NCBI RefSeq assembly: GCF_000255555.1
Contig: NZ_AGRW01000039.1
Coordinates: forward strand, 20,479-84,478
From: Treponema saccharophilum DSM 2985
Lineage (GTDB): Bacteria > Spirochaetota > Spirochaetia > Treponematales > Treponemataceae
Direction: 5' to 3'
DNA: 64,000 bases
Shown one piece after another: positions 34,788-44,600 of the stretch (within the stretch, counting starts at the first letter, position 1; each line of letters begins with the position of its first letter). Position numbers and translations under genes: made by a program. The notes beneath the pieces are model-generated. The model was not told where the DNA came from, searched no databases, and worked only from the letters and a program-made list of their open reading frames with translations.

Positions 34788-35684
34788 CTAAAATTCGACC
34801 GCCCTTGTCGTGACCGAGGCGCGCCCGCCGGAACGGCAGTCGACGGTGACGAGATAGAAGACGCTGTCGTACAGGTACGCGGAAAGGACATCCTCGCGGA
34901 ACGATTTGTAATCGAAGCCGTACGGTCTGTGCGCGTGCCCCTCGTACACCTGCCGGACGCCATTCTTCCTGAAAAGCGTCACGAGCAGGTTCCTCTCCGA
35001 CGAATCCTGCATCGTCATGAGGAAATTCCCGCCGGCGTATATCGGATAATGCGTCATGACGATTTTCTGCCTGCCGTCATTCTCCATCTGCCGCGTCAAA
35101 TCCGAAAGCTGGTTGTATCCGAGAGTCCCGTTCGCGGTGTCGAGGCAGTAGAACGAGACGCCGCCCGCAGAAAAACGGTAATAGGTGGCGTGCGGAAAGA
35201 CGGAATCCATGAAGCGGGAAATGCCGCCGTGGTACGTGTCGTGGTTACCCGGAATCCCGTAGACGAAGAATTCGTCCGTGCCGAGCGATTTTTTTCCCGC
35301 CGCGCTGATTTTTTCCGCGAACGCATTGTAGTCGTCGTACTCGCCCTGCCGCCCCCCGTCCGCGATGTCCCCGAGGCAGACCGCAAAAGACGGGCGCATT
35401 GACTCGTCGGCACAAGAGAAAAGCTCCCCGAACGCCGACAGAAATTCATCGTCGCGGCGCCCGACACGCGACGAGCCGAAATGGCAGTCGGTGAACGCGA
35501 CGAAGCTGAAAACGCTGCCGGATACGGACGGGTTCTGCTTCAGGTCGCCCAAATCGACGAGGACGCGCGCGCGGCTTTCCACGGATTCCTCGCCGAATTC
35601 AAGCCAGAACGCCCCGAAATTGCACGACGGAAAGAGAAAAAAAAGGAAAACGAGCCGGAAAATCGCGGAAAAGCGGAATTTCAA
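34788..35684 (-). CDS. Calcineurin-like metallophosphoesterase lipoprotein, TTG start
   Basis: All five metallophosphatase motifs are present: FTDCHFGS, CLGDIADGG, GIPGNHDTYHG, MTHYPIYAGG and YEGHAHRP. The lipoprotein signal KFRFSAIFRLVFLFFLFPSC implies extracytoplasmic phosphodiester or nucleotide hydrolysis. The open frame continues to 36134, but that part is antisense-like and overlaps the next gene. The best start is TTG at 35684 with GAGG eight bases upstream. It shares TTGA with the stop codon of the barrel gene, a four-base coupling overlap. About 298 residues. Confidence 0.85.
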   Translation of the reverse strand: MKFRFSAIFRLVFLFFLFPSCNFGAFWLEFGEESVESRARVLVDLGDLKQNPSVSGSVFSFVAFTDCHFGSSRVGRRDDEFLSAFGELFSCADESMRPSFAVCLGDIADGGRQGEYDDYNAFAEKISAAGKKSLGTDEFFVYGIPGNHDTYHGGISRFMDSVFPHATYYRFSAGGVSFYCLDTANGTLGYNQLSDLTRQMENDGRQKIVMTHYPIYAGGNFLMTMQDSSERNLLVTLFRKNGVRQVYEGHAHRPYGFDYKSFREDVLSAYLYDSVFYLVTVDCRSGGRASVTTRAVEF

Positions 35685-36400
35685 AACGAATACCTCGCAG
35701 CCGCGCGGAATATGACGGAGCCGACATACGGCGCCGTTATTATCTGGTCTGTGATGCGGACTTCCGTCTCCCAGGAAACGCGGAGCGCCCCCGGAAAGTT
35801 GTAGCCGATTCCGAAAACGTATATCGGCGAGAAGAACAGCCGGTACCGGTAGAACGAATGGCATCCCCACGAAAAATACGCCTCCGCGCCGCAGGCGAAT
35901 TTTTTTCCCGCATCGAGCGCAAGCTCCAGCGACCCGTCGAGCAGGTTCCCGACGTCGTCCGAGACGGCGTAGACGTCCGCGCTTTTCAGCCCGCCGCCGA
36001 GCATGAGCGACAGCACGAACCCGCGCTCGCTTTGGATGCGGTACACAAAATCGAGGATGAAATCGTCCTCGCGCGCAATCCCGAACTGCATCTGCCGGTG
36101 GAGCGTCCCGCCGAAACCGAACGCGCTTTTCCATCCGCCCTCGAACGAATCTTTCATCCGCGGAAAATAGAAGCCGCGCGCTGTAAAGTCGAGGAAATCC
36201 TGCGAGAACTGCGAGCCGAGCGCGAATTCGCCTTTCCCGAGCGCCATCCCGAATTCTGCCGAGAACGCGGGAGAGCTGCGCTCGATGCCACGCTCCGTCG
36301 CATACGAGAAATCAGCCTGAAGAAAGCGGCTCTTGAAGCTCTCCCCTTCTGCGGCGGAGACGAATGCTGCGAGCGCGAAAACGGAAAGGATTCTTTTCAT
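35681..36400 (-). CDS. Small predicted outer-membrane beta-barrel protein
   Basis: Signal peptide MKRILSVFALAAFVSAAEG, then about 220 residues of alternating hydrophobic/aromatic strands (FILDFVYRIQSERGFVLSLMLGG, YRLFFSPIYVFGIGYNF). It ends AARYSF with the C-terminal Phe typical of BAM substrates. No named family recognised. It lies 50 bases after the U32 gene and is translationally coupled to the metallophosphoesterase, so it forms part of a minus-strand operon. The exact start (36400 ATG or GTG a few codons upstream) is uncertain. Confidence 0.75.
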   Translation of the reverse strand: MKRILSVFALAAFVSAAEGESFKSRFLQADFSYATERGIERSSPAFSAEFGMALGKGEFALGSQFSQDFLDFTARGFYFPRMKDSFEGGWKSAFGFGGTLHRQMQFGIAREDDFILDFVYRIQSERGFVLSLMLGGGLKSADVYAVSDDVGNLLDGSLELALDAGKKFACGAEAYFSWGCHSFYRYRLFFSPIYVFGIGYNFPGALRVSWETEVRITDQIITAPYVGSVIFRAAARYSF

Positions 36401-36450
36401 CACACCCACCGGAAAAAGCGCGTTCCGAAACCGAGCCGGAACAAAAAGCG

Positions 36451-37944
36451 TCAGCGCCCCGTCGTCCGGATGACCCCGGGAACGAATCCGGCATCCTTCA
36501 TCCGTATCAGCGCGCCGTCCTCGATTTCAAACGGCGTGTAGAGCGCGCAGTCGTGGTCGGCGTTCACCCAGTCGAGCTTCGTTCCCGTCTCGGGATTGAC
36601 GAATTCGTACTGCGTCCCCGGAATCGTGCGCGAAAGGACGGTCGGGGAAATCAGCTCGATGTCCGTTCCCGCGTCGATTTTGTTGAGCGCGCCGAGCCGG
36701 TACATGTTCCAGCCCTCCCTCCGCGCGACGGTGCGTATTCCTTTCTCGGGGTGCAGCTCAACGTCGCGCACAATCGCGTCCCGTGCGGCGGGGTGCATCG
36801 CGGAAAGCTCCGCCTCGCGCGCGGCGAACCTCCGCTCGCCCTCGCCTATCACCGCCTCCGCATCGAGCTTTTCGCCTATCGTCGCGGCAAGCACGTACGG
36901 GGAATCGCTCGCGCCGACGGTCGTCTTGTCCGCGTCGCCCCTGTTGTAGTAGAAGCCCGTCGTGCTTTCACGGTGCGCGACCTCGGAAAGCGAGCGGACG
37001 AACGGCTCCGCCTCCGCCGCGCTGATTTTCCCGTCGAGCGCGTCGAGCGCGTGCCGGTATGCGCGGGCGACCATCGCGACGTAGTAGACGGATTTCATGC
37101 GCCCCTCGACTTTTATCGCATCGACCCCGGCGTCCTTCATGTCCTTGAGGTTGTCTATCATGCACAAATCCTTCGACGAGAGGATTGCCGTAAAATCGTC
37201 GCCCTCAAAAACGGGGAAATGCTCCCCACGGCGCTGGTGTTCCTCAACGGAAAGGATTCCCGACGACGCGATTTGCTTCGCGGCCTCCGCCGAAATAGTC
37301 CCGCCCTCGCGGTTGAGCTTGTCCACGAGCGGGAGCGTCGACACGTCGAAATCCCAGCGGCACGTCTGCGAGCAGAACCCAGACTGCGCCGAACGTCCCG
37401 TGAGGTACGCGCTCATAAGGCAGCGCCCGGAATACGCTATGCACATTGCCCCGTGCGCGAAGCACTCAAGCTCCATCTCGGGCACGGCGTCCTTTATCTT
37501 CCTGATTTCGTCGAGCGTGACTTCCCGCCCGAGCACGACGCGCCTGAACCCGAGGTCGCGGTACATCTTCACCGCCTCTGCGTTCATGCACGACGCCTGC
37601 GTCGAAAGGTGCAGGTGGACGCCGGGGAATTCGCGCTGGAGGAAGCGGACAAGCCCCAAATCCTGCACGATGAACGCGTCAATCGGGTATTTGTGGAAAT
37701 AATCGATGTTCTTGTAGAGCTGCTCGAGGTCGCCCTCGTGGAACGCGATGTTCAGCGCGCAGAAGAGCCTTTTTCCGGGAAACTGCTTTTTTAGCGCGGC
37801 GACGCGCTCGTATTCGTCATCGTAAAAATTGTCCGCCTTTATCCTGAGCGAAAAACGCTTCAATCCGATGTATGCGGTATCGGCTCCGTACTGGTAAGCA
37901 TACGAGAGCTTGTCAACATTTCCTGCAGGGCAAACCAATTCCAT
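36451..37944 (-). CDS. U32-family protein (TrhP/RlhA-like RNA hydroxylation)
   Basis: Annotated by habit as peptidase U32, but characterised members help hydroxylate tRNA U34 (TrhP) or 23S rRNA C2501 (RlhA) using prephenate. The N terminus MELVCPAGNVDKLSYAYQYGADTAYIG and the segments LHLSTQASCMNAEAVKMYRDLGFRRVVLGREV are typical. The Fe-S cysteines lie in LECFAHGAMCIAYSGRCLMSAYLTGRSAQSGFCSQTCRW. 497 residues, slightly longer than YegQ, with a C-terminal beta region. AGGAG lies nine bases before the ATG. Which RNA it acts on is not decidable. Confidence 0.88.
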   Translation of the reverse strand: MELVCPAGNVDKLSYAYQYGADTAYIGLKRFSLRIKADNFYDDEYERVAALKKQFPGKRLFCALNIAFHEGDLEQLYKNIDYFHKYPIDAFIVQDLGLVRFLQREFPGVHLHLSTQASCMNAEAVKMYRDLGFRRVVLGREVTLDEIRKIKDAVPEMELECFAHGAMCIAYSGRCLMSAYLTGRSAQSGFCSQTCRWDFDVSTLPLVDKLNREGGTISAEAAKQIASSGILSVEEHQRRGEHFPVFEGDDFTAILSSKDLCMIDNLKDMKDAGVDAIKVEGRMKSVYYVAMVARAYRHALDALDGKISAAEAEPFVRSLSEVAHRESTTGFYYNRGDADKTTVGASDSPYVLAATIGEKLDAEAVIGEGERRFAAREAELSAMHPAARDAIVRDVELHPEKGIRTVARREGWNMYRLGALNKIDAGTDIELISPTVLSRTIPGTQYEFVNPETGTKLDWVNADHDCALYTPFEIEDGALIRMKDAGFVPGVIRTTGR

Positions 37945-37998
37945 TCAATTCATCTCCTAAAAAACGTAAAAAACCGGATGCCGCGCGGCACCAGAAAA

Positions 37999-38943
37999 TC
38001 ACTCGTCGTCACGGGCAGTGACCATCCGCCCGATTTTCTCGACGGCAAGATGCGATTCGGCGAGGGAGTCGTCCGCCATCTGGAAAAGCGGCATCATGTC
38101 CTTCCACACGTCGAGCGTGCAGCCAATTCCCATCGAGGAAAGCTTTCCCTCGAATTCGCGCGCCTCGTCGAGGAACATCTCCCGCCCGCCCATCTGCATG
38201 TACACTTCGGGGAACGCCTCGAACTGCTCCTCCGTCGCAAGAAGCGGAGAGACTAGCGGCGTGTTCCGTTTTTCCGGGGTAGCGTAGTTCTCCGCGCACA
38301 GCCTGACGGACTCCGACGTGAAAACATCGTCTCCGCCCCTCCTTGTCATTATCTTCGAGTTGTCCTCCGAAATGTCGAGCCACGGACTGAACAGTATGAC
38401 GCGCTTTATCGCCTTCCTGAATTTCGCCTTCAGGTTGAGCAGGAACCCCAGCGCTATCGACGCACCGCTCGTGTCCGCCGCAATCAGTATCTCTGGCATA
38501 CGAGCATCCCCGCCTTCCTCCTCCACGGCAAACGCCTTCTGCATCCGCTCGGTGTACACGCACCGGAAAACCGACTGAATGTCGTTCACGGAGAACGGGA
38601 ACGGGAACGCCGGGGCAAGGCGGAATTCCGGGACGATTGCGACGCAGGAGCACGCGTTCGCGAGCGACGACACGAACGAACGGTACGCAAGGCGCGAGCC
38701 GGCAATGAACGAGCCGCCGTGAACGTAAATCATCAGCCTGTCTGTCGAATACATCTCCGGCCGTATCACGTCGCATGCAACGCCGTCGAACGTCCGCTCC
38801 TCAAGCTCCACGCGGTTCGGCAGGAACGTTTCCGAAAAAGCCTCGTCTATTCTTCTCCTGTACTGCTGGATGTCGGTCTTTGATGTGAAAAGAAATGTCC
38901 TGAGCCGTTTTATAGCGTTTTGTCTTTCTTTCTGTAAGCTCAT
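37999..38943 (-). CDS. HSL-type alpha/beta hydrolase with degenerate catalytic triad
   Basis: The fold is that of hormone-sensitive-lipase esterases: MIYVHGGSFIAGSRLAYRSF (oxyanion HGG, 75-77), VPEFRLAPAFPFP and MGGREMFLDEA (acid Asp near 259). The nucleophile elbow, normally GDSAG, reads ADTSG (157-160), so Ser is Thr. The catalytic His region, normally xxHxF, reads DMMPLFQ (Pro near 285). Two of three triad residues are therefore lost. It may be a non-catalytic or neo-functional member. Divergent from metA. TATATT eight bases before the ATG at 38943 and no Shine-Dalgarno suggest leaderless expression. The U32 gene follows after 54 bases. Confidence 0.87.
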   Translation of the reverse strand: MSLQKERQNAIKRLRTFLFTSKTDIQQYRRRIDEAFSETFLPNRVELEERTFDGVACDVIRPEMYSTDRLMIYVHGGSFIAGSRLAYRSFVSSLANACSCVAIVPEFRLAPAFPFPFSVNDIQSVFRCVYTERMQKAFAVEEEGGDARMPEILIAADTSGASIALGFLLNLKAKFRKAIKRVILFSPWLDISEDNSKIMTRRGGDDVFTSESVRLCAENYATPEKRNTPLVSPLLATEEQFEAFPEVYMQMGGREMFLDEAREFEGKLSSMGIGCTLDVWKDMMPLFQMADDSLAESHLAVEKIGRMVTARDDE

Positions 38944-38951
38944 AACGGCTA

Positions 38952-38984
38952 AATATAGCAAAATTCGTCCCCATTTACTATATT
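38952..38984. promoter_or_regulatory. Divergent -10 boxes of the esterase-like gene and metA
   Basis: TATATT on the minus strand (38957-38952) and TATATT on the plus strand (38979-38984) are each exactly eight bases from the ATG of their gene, with no ribosome site between. The -35 elements are weak. Confidence 0.45.
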
Positions 38985-38992
38985 TATGTCAT

Positions 38993-39910
38993 ATGCCTAT
39001 AAGAATTCAGTCAGATTTGCCGGCGAGAAGCATTCTCGAAAAAGAAAATATTTTCGTTATGACGGAAAAGCGCGCGTCGACGCAGGATATCCGCCCGCTC
39101 AAAATCGCCATCGTCAACCTCATGCCGACGAAGGAAACAACGGAGACGCAGCTCCTGCGCCTGTTGGGGAACACCCCGCTGCAGATAAACATATCGCTCG
39201 TCCGCATGGAGAACCATGAGTCGACGCACACGAGCGGCGAGCATCTCGAAAAATTCTACATCCCGTCGAGCGAGCTTTTCAACAACAAATACGACGGGAT
39301 GATAATAACGGGCGCGCCCGTGGAGCAGATGCCGTTCGAGGACGTCGATTACTGGAACGAGCTGTGCGACATAATGGACTACGCGCGCGGGAACGTGTTC
39401 TCCACGCTGTTCATATGCTGGGGCGCGCAGGCGGGGCTGTACCACAACTACGGCATAAAGAAAATCCCGCTCGACAAAAAGATGTTCGGCATTTACCGGA
39501 CGCGCGCCACGGAGATGAACGACCCGCTGCTTCGCGGATTCGACGATACGTTCCCCGTCCCCACGTCGCGGCACACGACCGTCTCGTCGGCGTCGATACG
39601 GAAAATCGCCGACCTCAAAATCCTCGCGGAAAACGAATTCGGCGACCCGACGATATGCAAGTCGCTCGACAACCGCTCGATTTTCATGACGGGGCACCTC
39701 GAGTACGACACGGAAACGCTCGCGAACGAATACTGGCGCGACAAATCGAAGAACCTGCCGATAGACATCCCGCTCAACTATTTCCCGGGCGACGACAGCT
39801 CGTCCGCCCCGAAGAACACGTGGCGGAGCACCGCCCACCTCTTCTTCTCGAACTGGCTGAACTACTACGTCTATCAGGAAACACCGTACGACTACACGAC
39901 AAAAGGCTGA
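38993..39910 (+). CDS. metA: Homoserine O-acyltransferase MetA
   Basis: Activates homoserine with succinyl- or acetyl-CoA in methionine synthesis. Begins MPIRIQSDLPARSILEKENIFVM, the family start. It continues IAIVNLMPTKETTETQLLRLLGNTPLQ, TGAPVEQMPFEDVDYWNEL, FSTLFICWGAQAGLYHNYGI (acyl-carrying Cys) and FMTGHLEYDTETLANEY (His/Glu of the active site). About 305 residues, normal. The frame runs upstream to 38870 through the divergent gene, but family alignment fixes 38993. Acyl specificity (succinyl or acetyl) depends on one residue I cannot call reliably. The residue directly before the Cys-containing loop does not settle it. Confidence 0.95.
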   Translation: MPIRIQSDLPARSILEKENIFVMTEKRASTQDIRPLKIAIVNLMPTKETTETQLLRLLGNTPLQINISLVRMENHESTHTSGEHLEKFYIPSSELFNNKYDGMIITGAPVEQMPFEDVDYWNELCDIMDYARGNVFSTLFICWGAQAGLYHNYGIKKIPLDKKMFGIYRTRATEMNDPLLRGFDDTFPVPTSRHTTVSSASIRKIADLKILAENEFGDPTICKSLDNRSIFMTGHLEYDTETLANEYWRDKSKNLPIDIPLNYFPGDDSSSAPKNTWRSTAHLFFSNWLNYYVYQETPYDYTTKG

Positions 39911-39924
39911 GCCTGAAAAACAAA

Positions 39925-40030
39925 TGCCCGCCCCGTCCCGCACGAAGGCGGGCAATTTTCGATTATTCCAAGCTTAAGTTCATTAAGCCTGTTCGGAAAC
40001 TTCAGTTTCTGAACAGGTCTATTTATAGCT
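39925..40030 (+). terminator. Two successive hairpins after metA
   Basis: GCCCGCC/GGCGGGC (39926-39952), followed by AATTTTC. Then CCTGTTCGGAAAC-TTCA-GTTTCTGAACAGG (39988-40017), a 13-bp stem with one mismatch followed by TCTATTTAT. Together they likely end metA and, read the other way, the RlmM-like gene. Confidence 0.7.
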
Positions 40031-40089
40031 GCATATTTGAAGACTTTTTTTCTGTAAATACATTCTGTTTTCGGAATCGCGCGGAAGAA

Positions 40090-41118
40090 CTAGAGCGCGA
40101 GCATTACGGTAAGCTCGTGCTTGTTGTAGTTCAGGTGGACGATTTTCGACGACGGGAGCGCGCGGAATTCCTTCATCAGCGTCCAGTCGATTTCGCCCTG
40201 CATCTTTATCGTGCAGATGATGTTCCGCACCTTGCCGGAAGCGACCCACATCTTTATCCATTCTAGAAGGCGCTCAGGGTAGCAGATTACGTCGGAGAAA
40301 AGCCAGTCGAGCCTGCCGAAATTTTCCTCGATGTACTCGGGCGTGAGCGTGAAGGCGTCGTGCGCGAGGAATTTCACGTGGCTGTCGTTCATGAGCTTTT
40401 CGGCGAGAGGCGCGCGGTCAACGGCAAAAACATCGGTGTCGAGAAGGCGCAGGACGTACGTCCACCCGCCGGGGCAGGCACCCGCCTCGAAGCATTTCTC
40501 CCCCGGTGCGGGAAAACGCCCGAAAATCGTCCGGAACAGCGTGAGCGATTCCTGGATTTTCAGGTACGCGCGGCTCGGCGGGTTCTCATGGTCCTCCTCG
40601 AATTCGATTCTCCCCGCGGGAAGGAAGCTCGTCGTCTTCGCGGAGGCAATCATCCGCCCCTCGCCAATCAGCGTGTAAAGCCCCATCTGCGACGAGGGAA
40701 TCTCGCACGGGAATTTCCTGACCTTGAGGTTTATGTGCGGAAGCTTGTCCTGCAGAAGGGAGGCGCGGCGGAAAAGCTGGTACTGGTATGGCGCCCAGTT
40801 CCGCTGAATTGCGCGGAGAGAAGCGGCACCCTCGCCTATCGAGCCGAACGAAATCTCGCACGGCTCAAGCATCGTCGCGCGTGAAAAATACGGATTCTCG
40901 TCGCGGAGGCTTTCATCGACGGCATCGTCGAAATCGGGGCAGTAGAGCAAATCGCCGTACCACACGGCGCCTTCCTTCACGAACGTCCGCCCTTCAATTG
41001 TCGCGGAATCGGAAAAAGAGCCGTATCCGAACCGGCCCACAAGCTCTGAGACGAGCAGGCCGCGCATATCCGGAAAAGCGAGGAACGCGCGGCCGGGAAT
41101 TTTCAAAGTATCTGGCAT
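40090..41118 (-). CDS. RlmM-like 2'-O-ribose methyltransferase
   Basis: FtsJ/RrmJ-fold SAM methyltransferase close to 23S rRNA C2498 2'-O-methyltransferase RlmM. The N-terminal THUMP-like part spans about 1-175. The catalytic domain has AYLKIQESL (catalytic Lys), GEKCFEAGACPGGWTYVLRLLDTDVFAVDRAPL (SAM site), LDWLFSDVICYPERLLEWI (catalytic Asp), IICTIKMQGEIDW (Lys) and KHELTVML (Glu), giving a K-D-K-E-like tetrad. 342 residues. The gene overlaps the PilZ gene by 16 bases on the same strand. Confidence 0.85.
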   Translation of the reverse strand: MPDTLKIPGRAFLAFPDMRGLLVSELVGRFGYGSFSDSATIEGRTFVKEGAVWYGDLLYCPDFDDAVDESLRDENPYFSRATMLEPCEISFGSIGEGAASLRAIQRNWAPYQYQLFRRASLLQDKLPHINLKVRKFPCEIPSSQMGLYTLIGEGRMIASAKTTSFLPAGRIEFEEDHENPPSRAYLKIQESLTLFRTIFGRFPAPGEKCFEAGACPGGWTYVLRLLDTDVFAVDRAPLAEKLMNDSHVKFLAHDAFTLTPEYIEENFGRLDWLFSDVICYPERLLEWIKMWVASGKVRNIICTIKMQGEIDWTLMKEFRALPSSKIVHLNYNKHELTVMLAL

Positions 41119-41537
41119 GATGTCTCTTCGGGAAGAATCTCGTTCACGACGTCATTAAGGAGGCGCTGCGCCTGCTCGTCGTCGATTGCGGCCGATTCGT
41201 CCATTTTTTTTATGTATTCGGAATACGTCCCGAAATCTTTTGCGGGAAGCAGCGAGAACCCTATCTGCGTCGACGAATTCCCGCCGGAGTTGTTGTTGAA
41301 CACCCATACCGGAATCGCGAGCAAATCGAGCGAAACGCTGCCGAAACTCGAAAGCCGCACGGAAAGCTCGAATTCGTCCTTTTTCATGTCGCTCATGTCG
41401 ATTTCGACGGGAACAGGAAACGTCGCCTTCAGCCCGCCTTCGCTTACGTCGCTGAGCACGCCAGGAATCGGACTCAGCGCAGGGCAGTCGACGCGCCCGA
41501 AATCGGCGAACCGGATGTCTTTTCTCAACTCGTCCAT
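41103..41537 (-). CDS. PilZ-domain protein (c-di-GMP binding candidate)
   Basis: 144 residues. The N-terminal MDELRKDIRFADFG gives an RxxxR arrangement, and GVLSDVSEGGLKATFP gives the (D/N)xSxxG motif; together these make the c-di-GMP site of PilZ domains. The remainder alternates strands typical of the six-stranded barrel, then a helical tail (EYIKKMDESAAIDDEQAQRLLNDVV). No Shine-Dalgarno; TATAAT (41552-41547) nine bases before the ATG suggests a leaderless or near-leaderless message. It could link motility or adhesion to second-messenger signalling; its partner is unknown. Confidence 0.82.
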   Translation of the reverse strand: MDELRKDIRFADFGRVDCPALSPIPGVLSDVSEGGLKATFPVPVEIDMSDMKKDEFELSVRLSSFGSVSLDLLAIPVWVFNNNSGGNSSTQIGFSLLPAKDFGTYSEYIKKMDESAAIDDEQAQRLLNDVVNEILPEETSCQIL

Positions 41538-41619
41538 ATGAAACCGATTATAGAGCAAAACAAACCGCACGGAAAGACACAGTTTCCCCCGCGTAAGGAA
41601 AACGCGCCTTCCGCACGGG

Positions 41620-44600
41620 CTATTTGACGACGAGGACTTTGCGCGTCTCGTCGATTCCGCATCCGGTGACGCGGACGAAATACATGCCGCGGGCGACTTC
41701 CTTTCCCGAGGAATTTTTTCCGTCCCACTGGAAGAAGCGAGTTCCCGGCTGGGCGCGTCCTTTCGATAGCCGGCGGACGACGTTCCCGTCGAGCGTCAGG
41801 ACGTAGACGTTGAGGTTTCCCTCCTCCGGGACATCGACCTCGATGACGGTGTTCTCCCCATTCGATGCGTTTATCGCGTTGTTGAGGATGGTGACTCCGC
41901 CGCGCTGCTTCTTTATGTCCTTCAACGAAAACGACCACAAATCGAGGAACGTGAATTCACCCGCGGAAATCCTGTCTTCCGGCATCCACAGCGCGCACAG
42001 CGGAATCTCATCCGTAGTCGGGTCGCCGTCGTGGTCAATCGTCACGTCGGAGCCGCCCTTCTGTATTTTGAAAACGAACTGGCACGCGTCGCCGGACGAG
42101 AACGAATAATCGGAATCGGGGAAGACGAAATTCCACAAAAGCCCCGCCGAATCCCCCGCCGCAGTGCATGACGGGGACGGAAGCGGCGAGCTGTTGTACG
42201 ATGACGCCACCGAATCGAGGGGAAACGGAAGCCAGACCCGCCAGTCTGCCCCGGAAAGCTTGTTCAACTTGTCGCAGACCCATTCGCTCTTTATCTCCCG
42301 CGCCACATCCGGGACAAGACACGGAGACTCCCCGTTCTCGGGCGCGAAGAACACGCCGTCGCTTTTTCCGCCGACGAGCTGAACCTGCATCGTGACGTCC
42401 CGGTGCGCGAGGACCGTGCCGTAATTTCCGGCATCCGCGCTGAAATCGTGCGCCGTGTAGTCGGTAGTGGAATCCGCGGTCACACCGTAAATTCCGCGGT
42501 CGCGCCATCCGTCGTCGTCGTCGCTTTTTTCCGTGTGCGCGTAGAGGACGTTGACGGCATTCACGGCGAAATCGCTTATGGCATGGCAGGAGCCCGCGAC
42601 GATTCCGTTGCCGCTCTCGTCCTGTATGAACGCGGAAGCCCCGCCGCTCCAGTCGATGACGTCGCTCACGACGTCGTTCACGCGAATCCACAGCCGCTCG
42701 ACATCGGAAAGCGCCGTCATCCGTTCGGCAAACGTCAGGACGATTGCGGTGCAGCCCTCCGTATCGAGCGCGATTTCCGCGGAGGTGAACGGCGAATCAT
42801 CCTCGGTCGCCCCCGTCCCCGAATCGGCAATCTCGAAATTCCGCGCGATTCCGGCAAGGCAGTCGCGCCGCACCGATTCGGGAAGGAGCGAGAACCGGAC
42901 GGAATTGTAGGCAAGCGGCTTCGTGAAGAAAACGCACAGCTTGTCCGTCCCTATCGGCGCGAGGGAAAGCGAGAAATCAGGCGGCGTCACATCGACGGAG
43001 CAGAGCGTCTTCGTTCCGCCGCCGTCCGTCTGCACAAGCCTGTTTCCCGCGAGGTCGGTTATGAACGAATTCGGCGACGACATCGTTCCGGGCGTGTACG
43101 TCACGACAAACGTCGTCCGGCGAGGAAGCTCGGTGTCCGACGGATTGAGCGGAATGCTGATGTACAGCCCGTCGTCGGACGTTTCCGCCGCGATGTTGTT
43201 CGAGAAATCCTCCGTATCGACGTACGAGAAAAGGCTGCTCTTGACCACCTGCTTTATCCCGCTTCCGAACTCCTTCTGCGCGCCAGTCCCGAAAACGGCG
43301 TAGGTGAACGCGCTTTCCGCGCCGTGGAGGCTCGACCGCCTGATGCCGCCCTTTCCCGACGGCGTGAACGCGCGAGAGCCGCCCGTCTCGTCCGGCGCCT
43401 TGAATTCGACGCTTGAGCGGTCGCTTCCCGTAACCCAGCCCGTCCTCGAAAGCCATTTGTAGGCCGACGCGCCCGAATAGTCGTGCGTGTCGTCGAAAAG
43501 ATGGATTTCGATGTTCTCAAGATACGGGTTCGTGCTCGAATTCACGGAGCCGATGAGCTCGTACTTCCGTTCCGAAGAATCCCCGGCGTCCCAGCTTGCC
43601 GAGCCGCCCGAAACAGTCGTGCTGTAAGGCGCGAACGTCGGGTGCGAGACGTCCCACGAACCGTACAGGGAGCTGTCGAGCGAGGACGAACCGTTCACCG
43701 TTATGGAAGGAAGCGGATGGTTCGCGCTTCCCGACGGGTCGATTTCGTTTTTGTTGGGCGACGAATCGACGACATAGGCGTTAGAACGGGGCGTCACGGA
43801 ACCCGACGGCGTTTCCGCGGACTCGATGTACCCGAGATAATTGAAGAATTCCGTGCCGCCGACAACGACCGGATTCGCCTCGTCGACGATTCCCGCGACG
43901 CAAATCCTGAACCGGTGCGTATGATTTTCCTCCGCGCCGGACGATGAGGTCGCAAACGAGCGGTAGAGCGAATGCGGAAGCGCGCTGTCCACCGTCCCGC
44001 TCCACCCGCCGCCGGAATACGACTTCACGCCCGCCACGACGCTTCCCTCCGCGATGTCCGCGAACCCGGAAATGCTGATTCCGCCCGACGCGTTTTCCGA
44101 AATCGCGCCGCCGAATGACGAGGAGACGGAAGACGACAGCACCGTCGCGGGGACGTTCACCCAGGAGGAAGAATGCAGCATTGTTCCGATATCGACAGGC
44201 TCCGAATAGCGGAATTCGATGAAATTGTGAGCGTCGTACATTTTCTGCCCGTCAGACGCGCCGACGTGGTTCTCCTGCCCCGTGCTGACGGCGACGAGCA
44301 CAGGGGACGCGCAGTCCTCCGTCGCGGTAAATGACGGTGCGGAACTTCCGCCCTCAAGATGCGCGCCGTAATTCGTCCCCATAACGTGGCCATTCGCGCC
44401 GTAGACGACTCCCTCGACCATCGAAATGTCGATTTTTGTCTCGCGGTGCGTCCCGCTCCTGTCGGTGGAATTCTCGGAAGCGGAAAGCGACTGCGAATGC
44501 AGGCCGTCGGCGTCGGTGTTCCATTTTTCGCCGGTCGTCTTGAGGAAAATCCGCCTGACATCGCCCGACGGAAGCGGAGTGGCGCAGTCGGAATCGGAAA

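Noticed and set aside
34788..36134. Full 448-codon frame of the metallophosphoesterase
   Set aside because: The upstream third overlaps the barrel gene on the same strand and is Arg-rich; the lipoprotein signal starts at 35684.
36364..37794. Long plus-strand ORF (476 codons) opposite the U32 gene
   Set aside because: Antisense shadow caused by third-position GC bias; the U32 protein on the other strand has complete motifs.
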